Source: Chitinophagaceae bacterium
GTDB taxonomy: Bacteria; Bacteroidota; Bacteroidia; Chitinophagales; Chitinophagaceae
Reading direction: 5' to 3'
NCBI GenBank assembly: GCA_017307755.1
Contig: JAFKGQ010000007.1
Coordinates: forward strand, 434,001-498,000
Length of the DNA stretch: 64,000 nucleotides
Shown here: one piece after another, positions 25,835-35,762 of the stretch
Position numbering within the stretch: the stretch's first letter is position 1
Layout of the letters: every line of letters starts with the position of its first letter
Translations under genes and position numbers: made by a program
Notes under the pieces: model-generated
Seen by the model: the letters and a program-made list of their open reading frames with translations, nothing else
What the model was told of the DNA's origin: nothing
Database searches by the model: none

Positions 25835-28417
25835 TTACTGTACCACTAACACCTTTGTCACAGCCGACTTTTTCAACCGTACCGTAACAAAATATACGCC
25901 CGCCGGCACACCCGGATCGATCTCTCCGGTGCCAGATAGCTTAACGGTCTTCAACACTTTCCCCGCAACATCGCTGATAGTCACAAACGCCTGCTCATTC
26001 CCGGGCATCACGATCCTGACCCTGCTGCCTGTATGGGCAGGATTCGGGAAGATGCTAAAATTGCCGGCGCTATCTGTAGACACCGGAAGAATGGCAGCGC
26101 TGGCTGTACGGGTTGATACCATATTATTCACGACAGTGGGATTTACCAACTGCCACATGGCGCTGTACCAGCCCGTCTGCGGATTACTGTACTGGGCATA
26201 TCCCAGAAGGTTTTCGATATGTATCCATTCGCCGGACTGCCACCTGTTCCGGATATAGTTCCATCCATCGCCCGTAGAGGCAATGGTCCACATGGCGCTG
26301 TACCAACTGGTGTTGATAGTACCGCATTGTACATACCCGCTTTGATTTTCCACATGCATATAATTGCCGGTGCCCCGGTTCTTCAGAAAAACAAAACCGC
26401 TGCCCGCATCCACCTGTGTCCATTGATACGCCGTATTCGTACCGGGATTGGCGCCGTATTTCACCTGGCCATTGCCGCCATCGTAGAGATAAGTGCCGGA
26501 CTGCCACCTGTTGACTATCTGGTAGTAAGTAGTCCCTGTGGGCGTACCGGGATCGCTGTCATACCATGTCCCGTTGAGATACCAGCCTTCCTTGTTCCTG
26601 CTGAGGTCCGCCGTCTGGTTGGTCCCGTCATTAAAGATAAGGTTGGTGGAAGTGATATTTGTAAATGTATAGGTATACCAATTATTACCCGCATTGGTCA
26701 TATCAACGCCCGGCCATGTGCCGTCCGCCAGCACACCTGCCGGCTGGGCACTCCACCAATATATTTTTATCCCGGCGCCCCAGCTGGTGGGTTTGTAGAA
26801 ATGAACGGTAAAGCTCGTTGAAGGCGTCACCGTGATCGTAGACGTGGCGGTCTTCCCCTGGTCGACGGTCGTAGCTGTGATCACCGCTGTCCCGGCCGCT
26901 ACACCCGTAACAAGACCAGCCGCACTCACCGTGGCGATACCCGTATTGGAAGAGGTCCAGTTGACAGCCTGGTTCGTGGCATTCGCCGGCGCCACGGTAG
27001 CCGTCAGCTGCGAGGTCATACCCACATGCACAGACGCCGAAGTGGGACTGACCGTAACACCCGTGACGGGCACAGTAGGTACATTTGCATTCGTCAGCAC
27101 CCTGTATTGATACGCGCTAAGCGAAAGCGCAGTACTCAAGGTCACCGTCGCACCGGAATAAGCGTCTTTCCAATTGGTATTCTGCAAGGCCGCCGGCAGG
27201 GAATAATTGACGGTCGCATTCCGCAAGTTGGAGAACACCACCACCTGCTCCGTACCCGACGTCTTTGTAAAAGCGCAAACATCATTATTTGTATAGGACA
27301 CCAGCGCGCCCCGGCGGATGGCATTGCTGCTGTTGCGGAAAGCGATGACCCTGGTATATTCCGCCGTCACATCCGGGTTAAGACTCCAGTCGATGACAGT
27401 AGACGTAAAAGGGAAGGTAATGGCTGTGGGAAAAGCCACTTCCTGTCCATTATAAACAAAGGGTACCCCCTTCATGTATGCAACTACCACAAAGGCGGCC
27501 ATGGAGCCCGGCTTGCCCCCAAAGAGCGTCACAGGCGCGCCGTCGGAGCCATCCACATCGTGATTGGTGAGGTACCGGACGATCTGCTGGTTACCCGTGC
27601 TGCCCGCATATTCCACCGTGTTGGAATTGTCAATGGCCGTGACGGAGCCGCCGGTGAAAATAGGTCGGAGGCTACTACCATAGAACTGCATCCCAAAATT
27701 GTAATCAAAGCCGGCGCCATAATTGGCAGAACGGGTACCCTCCGCCATCAGCAGCAACCGATGAGTATTAATACTCCGTAAAGATGTAGTAGCCTGCTGC
27801 CAGAAATCAATAGGCGGGTTGTCGGCAAAGTCACAACGGAACCCGTCCACATTAGCCGTAAACACCCAGGACCGCATGGCGCTGATCATCGCCGTACGCA
27901 TAGCCTGGCTGTTAAAATTCAGAGCGGCGACATCCATGTACCCATTGAGGTTCTGTATATTCCCATTGCCGTCCCGTATATACCAGTCCGGGTGTTGCGT
28001 GATCCAGGGATGGTCCCAGGAAGTTTGATTCACCACCCAGTCCAGGATTACAGCCATTCCACGACTATGAGCGCCATCCACAAGGTTACGGAGGTCGGTA
28101 AGCGAACCATATTCGCTACCCACGGATTGGAAATCTTTGATACAATAGGGTGAATTAAAAGCATTCAGCGTTCCGACAGGATAGACAGGCATCAAATAGA
28201 TGACGTTGACTCCCAGCGCTTTTATCTGATCCAATCGCGCCGTTACTCCCGGCAGATTGCGGGTGGAGCTGAAAGCCCGGATATTCACCTGGTACATGGT
28301 GACATCCCTGACATCTGGAACACTGCCAAAAGGAGTACCATACTGAGACGGGTCCTGTGCAAAAATGCACAGGGTAAATAACAGGACAGAACAAAATAAT
28401 GCGTAGAGCTTTTTCAT
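25835..28417 (-). CDS. Secreted GH13 alpha-amylase with Ig-like, starch-binding and beta-trefoil-like modules and T9SS type A signal
   Basis: The ATG at 28417 gives a signal peptide (MKKLYALFCSVLLFTLCIFA/QD), and the protein has 860 residues. The GH13 catalytic domain spans about 25-445, with nucleophile Asp196 (GFRCDFAD), acid/base Glu226 (LMAEGTR) and Asp287 (LTNHDVD). Region I reads DWVVNQ (126-131) where most family members have NH. A BIG2 Ig-like domain follows (450-531), then a CBM26-like starch-binding module (537-620, WPGVDMT, GWYLNGTW). Next is a ricin-like module (630-759) with NRWQSG and SWYSAMW repeats. A T9SS type A sorting domain ends the protein (786-860, FSIFPNP). It should hydrolyse starch outside the cell. 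It is oriented away from the adjacent sus-like locus and is a paralogue of that locus's lipoprotein GH13. Confidence 0.92.
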   Translation of the reverse strand: MKKLYALFCSVLLFTLCIFAQDPSQYGTPFGSVPDVRDVTMYQVNIRAFSSTRNLPGVTARLDQIKALGVNVIYLMPVYPVGTLNAFNSPYCIKDFQSVGSEYGSLTDLRNLVDGAHSRGMAVILDWVVNQTSWDHPWITQHPDWYIRDGNGNIQNLNGYMDVAALNFNSQAMRTAMISAMRSWVFTANVDGFRCDFADNPPIDFWQQATTSLRSINTHRLLLMAEGTRSANYGAGFDYNFGMQFYGSSLRPIFTGGSVTAIDNSNTVEYAGSTGNQQIVRYLTNHDVDGSDGAPVTLFGGKPGSMAAFVVVAYMKGVPFVYNGQEVAFPTAITFPFTSTVIDWSLNPDVTAEYTRVIAFRNSSNAIRRGALVSYTNNDVCAFTKTSGTEQVVVFSNLRNATVNYSLPAALQNTNWKDAYSGATVTLSTALSLSAYQYRVLTNANVPTVPVTGVTVSPTSASVHVGMTSQLTATVAPANATNQAVNWTSSNTGIATVSAAGLVTGVAAGTAVITATTVDQGKTATSTITVTPSTSFTVHFYKPTSWGAGIKIYWWSAQPAGVLADGTWPGVDMTNAGNNWYTYTFTNITSTNLIFNDGTNQTADLSRNKEGWYLNGTWYDSDPGTPTGTTYYQIVNRWQSGTYLYDGGNGQVKYGANPGTNTAYQWTQVDAGSGFVFLKNRGTGNYMHVENQSGYVQCGTINTSWYSAMWTIASTGDGWNYIRNRWQSGEWIHIENLLGYAQYSNPQTGWYSAMWQLVNPTVVNNMVSTRTASAAILPVSTDSAGNFSIFPNPAHTGSRVRIVMPGNEQAFVTISDVAGKVLKTVKLSGTGEIDPGVPAGVYFVTVRLKKSAVTKVLVVQ

Positions 28418-28619
28418 ATGAGCAAGTTTAGGTCCCAAAGAAATAGCTGTCATCCAACAGGACCAATTTATACAGACGGGATATAGAAAATAGTAGCCTG
28501 TCCGGGGAATCGCCGGCTGACAGGTGATTGATCTTCATCCGGCTATATACGCATGAAAATATTTTCAATATAGATGCCATTCAATTATCTTTCCGCAAAA
28601 ACGCCGAAGGGCGCAGCTT

Positions 28620-30215
28620 ATGAAGTGGGTAATTTCCAGTTGGATCCTATTGATTGCTTGTACAGTGAGAGGGCAGGCCCGTACAGATAGCCTGCTGGCG
28701 GCGCTTACGAATGCCATCGAAAAAGCGCCCGCTCATGATGCCGAAAAATTAAAGACGATCCAACGACTGCAAACCCAACTCCATACCGACACAACCCATG
28801 ATCCGGAGACGCTGTTCCGGCTCTATAAAGACCTCTACGACGAATACCGTATCTTCCATTATGACTCCGCCTATAGCTATGCGGAGAAGATGCAGGACAT
28901 CGCCCTCCGCACCGGCCGCCGGCAGCTGATCACAGAAGCCCGGCTCAACCTGTGTTTTATCCTGCTCTCCTCAGGTCTTTTCCGTGAAACCTATGACTCG
29001 CTGCGCATCACCGCCATCAAAGAGGAGCCGGACTCCCTGAAAGCGGTCTACTACACGCTGATGGGCCGCTATTATTACGACCTTGCTAACTATGATTATG
29101 ACGGCGCCTATCACTCGCAGCTCTACGATATTAAAGGCAACGGTTATATGGACTCGGCGCTGGCTTTTTACCCTCCCTCCTCCTTTGAATACATCTATTA
29201 CAGCGGGCTGCGGGACTTCAAAAGCAATCGTACGGACCAGGCCGCCGTCTTCTTTGAAAAACTATTGAATAGCCACCGCCTGACCGACCACCAGCTGGCG
29301 CTAACCACATCCACCCTCAGCGGTATCTACCAGCAAAAAGGACAGACAGGAAAAGCCATCGACCTGATGATCCAGGCAGCCCTGGCCGATATCCGCAGCT
29401 CGACAAAAGAAACATTTGCTATCTTCAATCTGGCCGACCTATTATATAAAAATGGAGATGTCCGTCATGCCTCCCTCTTTATCGAGTCGGCCATCGCCAA
29501 TGCGGAATTCTATGGCGCCAGACAACGAAAGGTCCAGGTTAGCAGCATCCTCTCTCTTATAGAAGGCGAAAAGATCAATGCCGTCGAGTCCGAACGCAGA
29601 TTGCTCATCCGCTATTCCGTCGTGGTCACCCTCCTGCTGCTGGTCCTCGTCGCCCTCATCGTCATCATCCGCCGACAAGTCCGGCAGTTGAAAAAGGCCC
29701 AGCAAATGATCACCGAAGCGCACGAAGTCCAGCGACAGATCAATGAAAAGCTGGAGGAAGCCAACAAGATCAAGGAAGAGTATATCGGCTATTTCTTTAG
29801 CCTTGACTCCGAATTCTTTGTAAAGCTGGAACGTTTAAAAAGGACCCTGGACCAAAAAATAGCTGAACGGAAGTGGGAGGACGTACGGTTCATCGTAGGC
29901 AATATCCAGTTGAAAAAGGAAAAAGAAGAGCTGTTAAAAAGCTTTGACACCGTCTTTCTGCGGATCTTCCCCGATTTCGTGGACAAGTTTAACTCCCTTT
30001 TTAAGGACGATGACCGTATCCATCTAAAAGAAAACGAGCTACTGAATATCGATCTCCGGATCTTTGCCCTCATCCGCATGGGTATTACGGACAACGACAA
30101 GATCGCCCAGATCCTCGGCTACTCCGTCAATACCATCTATACCTACAAAACCCGGATCAAAAACAGGTCCATCGTCCCCAACGACGAGTTCGAAGCCCGG
30201 ATCAAAAGTATTTAA
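28620..30215 (+). CDS. Membrane-tethered TPR/HTH regulator, DUF6377-type
   Basis: The protein has 531 residues. An N-terminal signal sequence (MKWVISSWILLIACTVRGQA) is followed by a helical TPR-like region (about 25-325) predicted to lie in the periplasm. A single membrane helix spans about 331-350 (RYSVVVTLLLLVLVALIVII), then a coiled coil (about 355-410). The C-terminal cytoplasmic helix-turn-helix is about 470-515 (DNDKIAQILGYSVNTIYTYKTRI). The family is common beside SusC/SusD loci in Bacteroidota and is the likely transcriptional activator of the downstream GH31-susCDE-GH13 genes. It lacks histidine-kinase and receiver motifs, so it would transduce the signal directly across the membrane, comparable in logic to SusR. 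The ligand is presumably a maltooligosaccharide (inference). Confidence 0.85.
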   Translation: MKWVISSWILLIACTVRGQARTDSLLAALTNAIEKAPAHDAEKLKTIQRLQTQLHTDTTHDPETLFRLYKDLYDEYRIFHYDSAYSYAEKMQDIALRTGRRQLITEARLNLCFILLSSGLFRETYDSLRITAIKEEPDSLKAVYYTLMGRYYYDLANYDYDGAYHSQLYDIKGNGYMDSALAFYPPSSFEYIYYSGLRDFKSNRTDQAAVFFEKLLNSHRLTDHQLALTTSTLSGIYQQKGQTGKAIDLMIQAALADIRSSTKETFAIFNLADLLYKNGDVRHASLFIESAIANAEFYGARQRKVQVSSILSLIEGEKINAVESERRLLIRYSVVVTLLLLVLVALIVIIRRQVRQLKKAQQMITEAHEVQRQINEKLEEANKIKEEYIGYFFSLDSEFFVKLERLKRTLDQKIAERKWEDVRFIVGNIQLKKEKEELLKSFDTVFLRIFPDFVDKFNSLFKDDDRIHLKENELLNIDLRIFALIRMGITDNDKIAQILGYSVNTIYTYKTRIKNRSIVPNDEFEARIKSI

Positions 30216-30243
30216 AGGCTCTCACCCCATCTATATTAAATAA

Positions 30244-30260
30244 ATTCACATATATTCACA
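30244..30260. promoter_or_regulatory. Candidate activator site: ATTCACA direct repeat upstream of the starch locus
   Basis: ATTCACA occurs at 30244-30250 and 30254-30260, exactly 10 bases apart, in the AT-rich 171-base leader between the regulator gene and the GH31 gene. One-helical-turn direct repeats are a usual binding geometry for HTH activators. No clear TTTG/TAnnTTTG promoter is seen with correct spacing. Confidence 0.3.
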
Positions 30261-30386
30261 ACAAACACATAATCATATATATAACTCTCTAAAATTCCAG
30301 AAGGAGAGCTATATTTTCCATATTCCATCTGTATAAATTGTTCCTTGCCCCCAGCCTGGGTTTCTTTGGGATATCATTCTTGTTAT

Positions 30387-32783
30387 ATGAAATCCTTCAG
30401 TCCCCTATTGTCCCTTATTTTCTTTTTCCCATTCTTATTGCGGGCAGGCGATGGCGTCACGATGCCCGGCGCAGTCAGTACGGTCCGGGTTCAAGGTCCG
30501 GACATGGATATCCGTACCGAAAACGCCTATGTCCGTATCACGGCGTATAGCTCATCCATTATCCGGGTACGCATGTCCCCCACCCCCCTGGAAGCAGACA
30601 AGTCCTATGCCGTCACCGGAACCCCGGCCGTCGCCAGCCTCAACTGGGAACAGACCCCTGAGATGATCCGTCTCCACACCGACTCTCTGGAACTTGTCAT
30701 CCGAAAATCCCCCTTCTCCCTTTCCTTTCTGACCAGGAATGGAAAGGTGATCAACGAAGATGAAAAAGGACTGGGTACCTCCTGGCAAGGTCAGCAGGTA
30801 ACGACTTATAAAAAGCTGCAGGAAAGTGAACGCTTTATTGGTCTGGGAGAAAAGACGGGTAACCTGGACCGGGCCGGCAACGCTTATACCAATTGGAACT
30901 CGGATGTCTACGGCTATTCGGTATCCCAGGACCCATTGTATTCCTCCATCCCCTTCTATATCGGCCTGCACCACGATCTCTGTTATGGCATCTTCCTGGA
31001 CAACAGCTATCGCACCGAGTTCAACTTTGGCGCCAGCAACAACCGTTTCTCCTCTTTCTGCGCTTATGGCGGTGAAATGAATTATTACTTTATCCATCAT
31101 ACGAACGTGGCAGGTATCATCAGCAGCTATACATCCCTTACAGGCCGTATGCCCCTGCCGCCCCTTTGGAGTCTGGGTTATCAGCAAAACCGCTATTCAT
31201 ACTATCCGGATACCGAAGTGCTTCGCATCGCCCGGACCCTCCGGGAAAAGCGGGTGCCCGCCGACGGTATTACCCTGGATATCCATTATATGGACCATTA
31301 CAAATTATTCACCTGGGACCAGCAGCGTTTCCCTCACCCTGCCGCGATGACAAGCCAGCTAAAACAAATGGGGTTTACCACCACTGTCATCGTAGACCCC
31401 GGTATCAAAGTAGAAAAAGGCTATGAAGCGTACGACAGCGGGGTAAAGGAAGATGTCTTCTTAAAATACCCGGATGGAGAGTATTACACCGGCCAGGTAT
31501 GGCCGGGCTGGTGTCACTTTCCCGATTTCACCAGCGAAAAAGGCCGGGCCTGGTGGCGGAAAGAAGTGCGTCATTTTACGGATGCGGGCGTATCAGGCAT
31601 CTGGAATGATATGAACGAGATCTCCACCTGGGGACAGAAAATGCCCGACAATGTCATCTTCGACTTCGACGGGATACGAACCACTCATCTACAGGGGCAT
31701 AATGTCTTTGGACTGGAGATGGCCCGCAGCAGCTATGAAGGTTTCCGGGCGGCCTCCGGCAAACGCCCCTTTATCCTTTCCCGCAGCGGTTACGCTGGGC
31801 TGCAACGCTATTCCGCTATCTGGACAGGTGACAATCGCGCCGAGGACGATCATATGCTGGCCGGCGTACGGCTACTCACCAGTCTGGGGCTCAGCGGCAT
31901 CCCCTTTACGGGTATGGATATCGGGGGCTTCACCGGCAACCCCTCCCAAAACCTTTACACCCGCTGGATCGAACTGGGAGCATTTATCCCCTACTTCAGA
32001 AATCATACAGGCAATAATTCCAAAGCCGCAGAACCCTGGACATTTGGAGAGGGTATCCTCGATATCGCCCGCCGCTATATCAGTCTGCGCTATACGTTGT
32101 TACCGTACATCTACTCGAATTTCAGGGAAGCCGCCATGGATGGTATGCCTGTGATGAGAAGCCTGGCCATCGACTACACCCGTGACCAGCATATCTATGA
32201 TCCACGTTACCAAAATGAATTCCTTCTGGGATCTTCCATCCTGGTGATGCCGCAGGAAGGTAACGCCGCCTTTGCCAAAGTCTATCTGCCCGAAGGAGAG
32301 TGGTACGATGCTTACACGGACGCAAAAACCACCGGCGGCCAGGAAAAGGTCCTGGAGCTCAGTCCCGATCATCTCCCCGTATTTATCCGTGGTGGCAGTA
32401 TCATCCCCCGTCAATCCGTGATACAGAACACCACCGAAACCCCTTCCGACACATTGGACCTGCATATCTACCAGGGCAGCCGTCCGGACAGCCTCGTGTA
32501 TTATGAGGATGACGGAGAAACCTATGCGTACGAGAAAGGAGACTATTATCAACGTAGCCTCCATTTCGACCCGGCACGGCGGCTGATAACCCTGGATAAG
32601 CCGGAAGGACAGCGCCACAGCCGGCACCATTATCTCCGTCTGGTGCTGCATGGGTTCGACACCGGCAAGCCGGCGCTAAAGGAACAATATATTTCTTTCC
32701 TGCCAGACGACCCCATGACATCCGTCCCTGTCAAAACAGCAGTGATCGCCAACGATAACAGGTCCATGAGCCTGCAGTATTGA
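30387..32783 (+). CDS. GH31 alpha-glucosidase, exported
   Basis: The ATG at 30387 gives a signal peptide (MKSFSPLLSLIFFFPFLLRAGDG), and the protein has 798 residues. GH31 landmarks are the N-terminal galactose-mutarotase-like domain, the barrel motif DGITLDIHYMDHYKLFTWD, nucleophile Asp408 in GIWNDMNE and acid/base Asp482 in WTGDNRAEDDHM, followed by C-terminal beta-domains (YYEDDGETYAYEKGDYYQR). It removes glucose from non-reducing ends of malto- or isomaltooligosaccharides, most likely in the periplasm after SusC import (compare SusB in function). It is the first gene of the GH31-susC-susD-susE-GH13 operon, 21 bases before susC. Confidence 0.94.
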   Translation: MKSFSPLLSLIFFFPFLLRAGDGVTMPGAVSTVRVQGPDMDIRTENAYVRITAYSSSIIRVRMSPTPLEADKSYAVTGTPAVASLNWEQTPEMIRLHTDSLELVIRKSPFSLSFLTRNGKVINEDEKGLGTSWQGQQVTTYKKLQESERFIGLGEKTGNLDRAGNAYTNWNSDVYGYSVSQDPLYSSIPFYIGLHHDLCYGIFLDNSYRTEFNFGASNNRFSSFCAYGGEMNYYFIHHTNVAGIISSYTSLTGRMPLPPLWSLGYQQNRYSYYPDTEVLRIARTLREKRVPADGITLDIHYMDHYKLFTWDQQRFPHPAAMTSQLKQMGFTTTVIVDPGIKVEKGYEAYDSGVKEDVFLKYPDGEYYTGQVWPGWCHFPDFTSEKGRAWWRKEVRHFTDAGVSGIWNDMNEISTWGQKMPDNVIFDFDGIRTTHLQGHNVFGLEMARSSYEGFRAASGKRPFILSRSGYAGLQRYSAIWTGDNRAEDDHMLAGVRLLTSLGLSGIPFTGMDIGGFTGNPSQNLYTRWIELGAFIPYFRNHTGNNSKAAEPWTFGEGILDIARRYISLRYTLLPYIYSNFREAAMDGMPVMRSLAIDYTRDQHIYDPRYQNEFLLGSSILVMPQEGNAAFAKVYLPEGEWYDAYTDAKTTGGQEKVLELSPDHLPVFIRGGSIIPRQSVIQNTTETPSDTLDLHIYQGSRPDSLVYYEDDGETYAYEKGDYYQRSLHFDPARRLITLDKPEGQRHSRHHYLRLVLHGFDTGKPALKEQYISFLPDDPMTSVPVKTAVIANDNRSMSLQY

Positions 32784-32804
32784 TTCATTTTAATCTTGTC
32801 ATAT

Positions 32805-35744
32805 ATGACTCTTACCAAAACTCGACAGCTATTGATCGCTTTGCCCCTTCTGCTATGTATGGCTGCAAAGGCCCAGGAACAGACCATCTCCGTCCAGGGC
32901 ACGGTCCGCAATGAAAAAGGCCAACCCATCGGGTCTGCATCCATCGCCCTACAGGATGCCCGGGGCGGCACGACCTCAGACGACCAGGGTCGCTTCTCTA
33001 TCACGGTGCCCCGAAAAACGATACTCGTCATCAGCTACGTCGGCTACGACACCGTACACATACGGGCAGCCACCCCGCTGAACATCCTTCTCCACCCTTC
33101 CCTCAGCGCCCTGAACGATGTCATCGTCATCGGCTATGGCAGCGTAAAAAAGAAAGAAGTAACGGGCAGCATTGCTACGGTCACGGCTAAGGATTTTCAA
33201 CAAGGCAGTATTACAACCCCCGAACAGCTGATCGCCGGAAAAGTGGCAGGTGTATCCATCACCTCCTCCGGCGGTACACCGGGAGGGGCGGTGACCATCC
33301 GCATCCGCGGCGGCGCCTCAATCAACGCCAGCAACGATCCCCTCATCGTCATCGACGGACTACCATTGAGCGGGAATAATATCTATGGCGTATCCAATCC
33401 ATTGAGTATGGTAAATCCCGCCGATATAGAATCCTTTACGGTATTAAAAGATGCGGCCGCGACGGCCATCTATGGTTCCAGGGCTTCCAACGGGGTCATC
33501 CTTATCACAACAAAAAAAGGTAAGTCGGGAAGACCCGTCACAAACTTTTCAACACAGGTATCCATCTCCAGGCTGATCAAAGAGGCCGGATTGATGTCCC
33601 CCGCTCAATTTCGTCACTACGTCGACAGCCTGGGCAGCGGCACTTTCAAGTCTCTTATGGGCAACGCCGCCACCGATTGGCAGAAAGAGATCTACCAGAC
33701 GGCGATCAGCACGGATAATAGCCTCAGCCTCACAGGGTCGTTGAAGGATCTCCCCTACCGGGTATCCGTAGGCTATCTTCGGCAGGATGGTATTCTCAGG
33801 ACGGATAACCTGCAGCGTATGACGGGCGCTATCTCGCTGAGCCCCCGTCTGCTGGATGGGGCCCTGAAAGTAGACATCAATCTGAAAGGCTCTCTCAGCA
33901 AAGCCCGCTTTGCCAACCAGGGGGCTATTTCTTCAGCAGTCTATTTCGATCCAACCCAGCCAGTCCATGCCAAGTCGGACTATGGTAATTATTTTGAATG
34001 GGCCTCCGTCGATCAGTCTACAGGCGCGGTGACGCTCAATAAACTGGCGCCCAAAAATCCGGTGGCCATGCTGGATCTCTATCACAACCTCAGCGACGTC
34101 AGGAGAAGCTTTGGCAACATACAGCTGGATTACAAGCTGCCTTTCCTCTCTGACCTCCATGCCAACCTCAATCTGGGCTATGATGTCGCCCGCGGTTATG
34201 GCACCATCAAGGTGCCGGCCTACGCAGCTCAGAACTTCCTGGACACAGGACAGAATAATCAATACAGGAATAAGATCGGTAATACAGCGGCGGAATTCTA
34301 TCTCAGCTATGACAAGAATATTAAGACAATAAAAAGTCATATCACAGCCACGGCCGGCTATGGCTATTACCGTAACATATCATGGAATTATCTCTATCCC
34401 TTTATCAATGCGAAGAACGACACGGCGTTGGGTACCCGGCAAAATCACCCTTTCGATAAGATCCAGACGGTCCTGCTGTCCTGGTATGGACGGCTGGTAT
34501 ACTCCTTTGACGATCGTTATTACCTGACAGGCACCATCCGCACAGACGGGTCTTCCCGTTTCAACCCCGATGTGCGCTGGGGTATATTCCCTTCGGCGGC
34601 TTTCACCTGGCGGGTCAGCCAGGAAAACTTCCTGAAGAACAACCGTACGCTTTCCGACCTGAAGCTACGTTTGAGCTATGGCATTACAGGCAACCAGGAC
34701 GGCATCAGCGCATATCCTTACCAGGCGGTCTATGGCCTCAGTGACAACAGCTCCCGGGTGCAGTTCGGCGACAGCCTCTATAATATGGCTTCTCCTGCCG
34801 CCTACGACCGAGATATCAAATGGGAACAGACTACCACTTACAATGCAGGCTTAGACTATGGCTTCCTCCAAAACAGGGTCAGCGGCAGCGTGGACTTCTA
34901 TTATAAAAAGACAAAGAACCTGCTGAATATCGTCCCTATTCCCACGGGGTCCAACTTTAGCAGCACCCTTCTCACCAATGTGGGAAATGTAGAAAATAAA
35001 GGAGTGGAATTTCAGCTCAGCGCCAATCTGGTAAAAAAGAAAGGCTTTAGCTGGGACGCCGGTTTTAATGTGGCCTGGCTGCATACAAAGATCACAAACC
35101 TTACGGCGGTAAAGGACCCTACGTATGCCGGGACGCTTTACGCCAACAACGTTCAGATCAATACGGTGGGGTATGATCTGGGTTCCTTCTACGTCTACCA
35201 CCAGGTATATGACAAGACAGGCAAACCCATCGAAGGCGTATACCAGGATGTAAACAAGGACGGCGTTATCAACACAGCTGACCTTTATCATTATAAATCG
35301 CCCTTCCCAAAAGTGATCATGGGTTTTTCCACCCAACTCGTCTGGCAACGATGGACGCTGAGCACAGTGTTGCGGGCCAACCTGGGCAATTATATGTATA
35401 ACAATGTCGCTACCGGGGCCGTCCGATCAAATATTTTCAATTCATTGGGCTATCTGGCCAATACTTTTAGCGATGTGCTGCATACGGGCTTTAATTATAG
35501 CCAACCCCAATCCGATTATTATGTGCAGAACGCGTCCTTCCTGAAGATGGACAACCTGGGCCTCAGCTATAACGTGGGACGGATATTTCACGAGCGCGCA
35601 CAGCTGCACGTCAATGCCAACTGCCAGAACGTGTTCACGATAACGAAGTATACAGGCATCGATCCGGAGATATATGGCGGCTATGACAATGCCCTTTACC
35701 CGAGGCCGAGGATCTATGTCCTGGGATTAAATCTACAATTCTAA
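32805..35744 (+). CDS. SusC/RagA-type TonB-dependent outer-membrane transporter
   Basis: The protein has 979 residues from the ATG at 32805, with a signal peptide ending near MAAKA/QEQ. Order: a CarboxypepD_reg-like domain (VQGTVRNEKGQPIGSASIAL), a plug domain with the SusC signatures LIAGKVAGVSITSSGG, IRIRGGASINASNDPLIVID and FTVLKDAAATAIYGSRASNG, then a large beta-barrel ending in an aromatic residue (LGLNLQF). It forms the channel of a SusCD pair with the downstream susD, and context indicates import of maltooligosaccharides. The length is that of a standard SusC. No N-terminal STN/sigma-signalling domain is visible. Confidence 0.95.
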   Translation: MTLTKTRQLLIALPLLLCMAAKAQEQTISVQGTVRNEKGQPIGSASIALQDARGGTTSDDQGRFSITVPRKTILVISYVGYDTVHIRAATPLNILLHPSLSALNDVIVIGYGSVKKKEVTGSIATVTAKDFQQGSITTPEQLIAGKVAGVSITSSGGTPGGAVTIRIRGGASINASNDPLIVIDGLPLSGNNIYGVSNPLSMVNPADIESFTVLKDAAATAIYGSRASNGVILITTKKGKSGRPVTNFSTQVSISRLIKEAGLMSPAQFRHYVDSLGSGTFKSLMGNAATDWQKEIYQTAISTDNSLSLTGSLKDLPYRVSVGYLRQDGILRTDNLQRMTGAISLSPRLLDGALKVDINLKGSLSKARFANQGAISSAVYFDPTQPVHAKSDYGNYFEWASVDQSTGAVTLNKLAPKNPVAMLDLYHNLSDVRRSFGNIQLDYKLPFLSDLHANLNLGYDVARGYGTIKVPAYAAQNFLDTGQNNQYRNKIGNTAAEFYLSYDKNIKTIKSHITATAGYGYYRNISWNYLYPFINAKNDTALGTRQNHPFDKIQTVLLSWYGRLVYSFDDRYYLTGTIRTDGSSRFNPDVRWGIFPSAAFTWRVSQENFLKNNRTLSDLKLRLSYGITGNQDGISAYPYQAVYGLSDNSSRVQFGDSLYNMASPAAYDRDIKWEQTTTYNAGLDYGFLQNRVSGSVDFYYKKTKNLLNIVPIPTGSNFSSTLLTNVGNVENKGVEFQLSANLVKKKGFSWDAGFNVAWLHTKITNLTAVKDPTYAGTLYANNVQINTVGYDLGSFYVYHQVYDKTGKPIEGVYQDVNKDGVINTADLYHYKSPFPKVIMGFSTQLVWQRWTLSTVLRANLGNYMYNNVATGAVRSNIFNSLGYLANTFSDVLHTGFNYSQPQSDYYVQNASFLKMDNLGLSYNVGRIFHERAQLHVNANCQNVFTITKYTGIDPEIYGGYDNALYPRPRIYVLGLNLQF

Positions 35745-35762
35745 CTGTTTAACTCTTTCCAT

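Noticed and set aside
28620..30215. TPR-TM protein considered as a sensor histidine kinase
   Set aside because: No H-box, N-box or G-box follows the membrane helix. The C-terminus is a helix-turn-helix.
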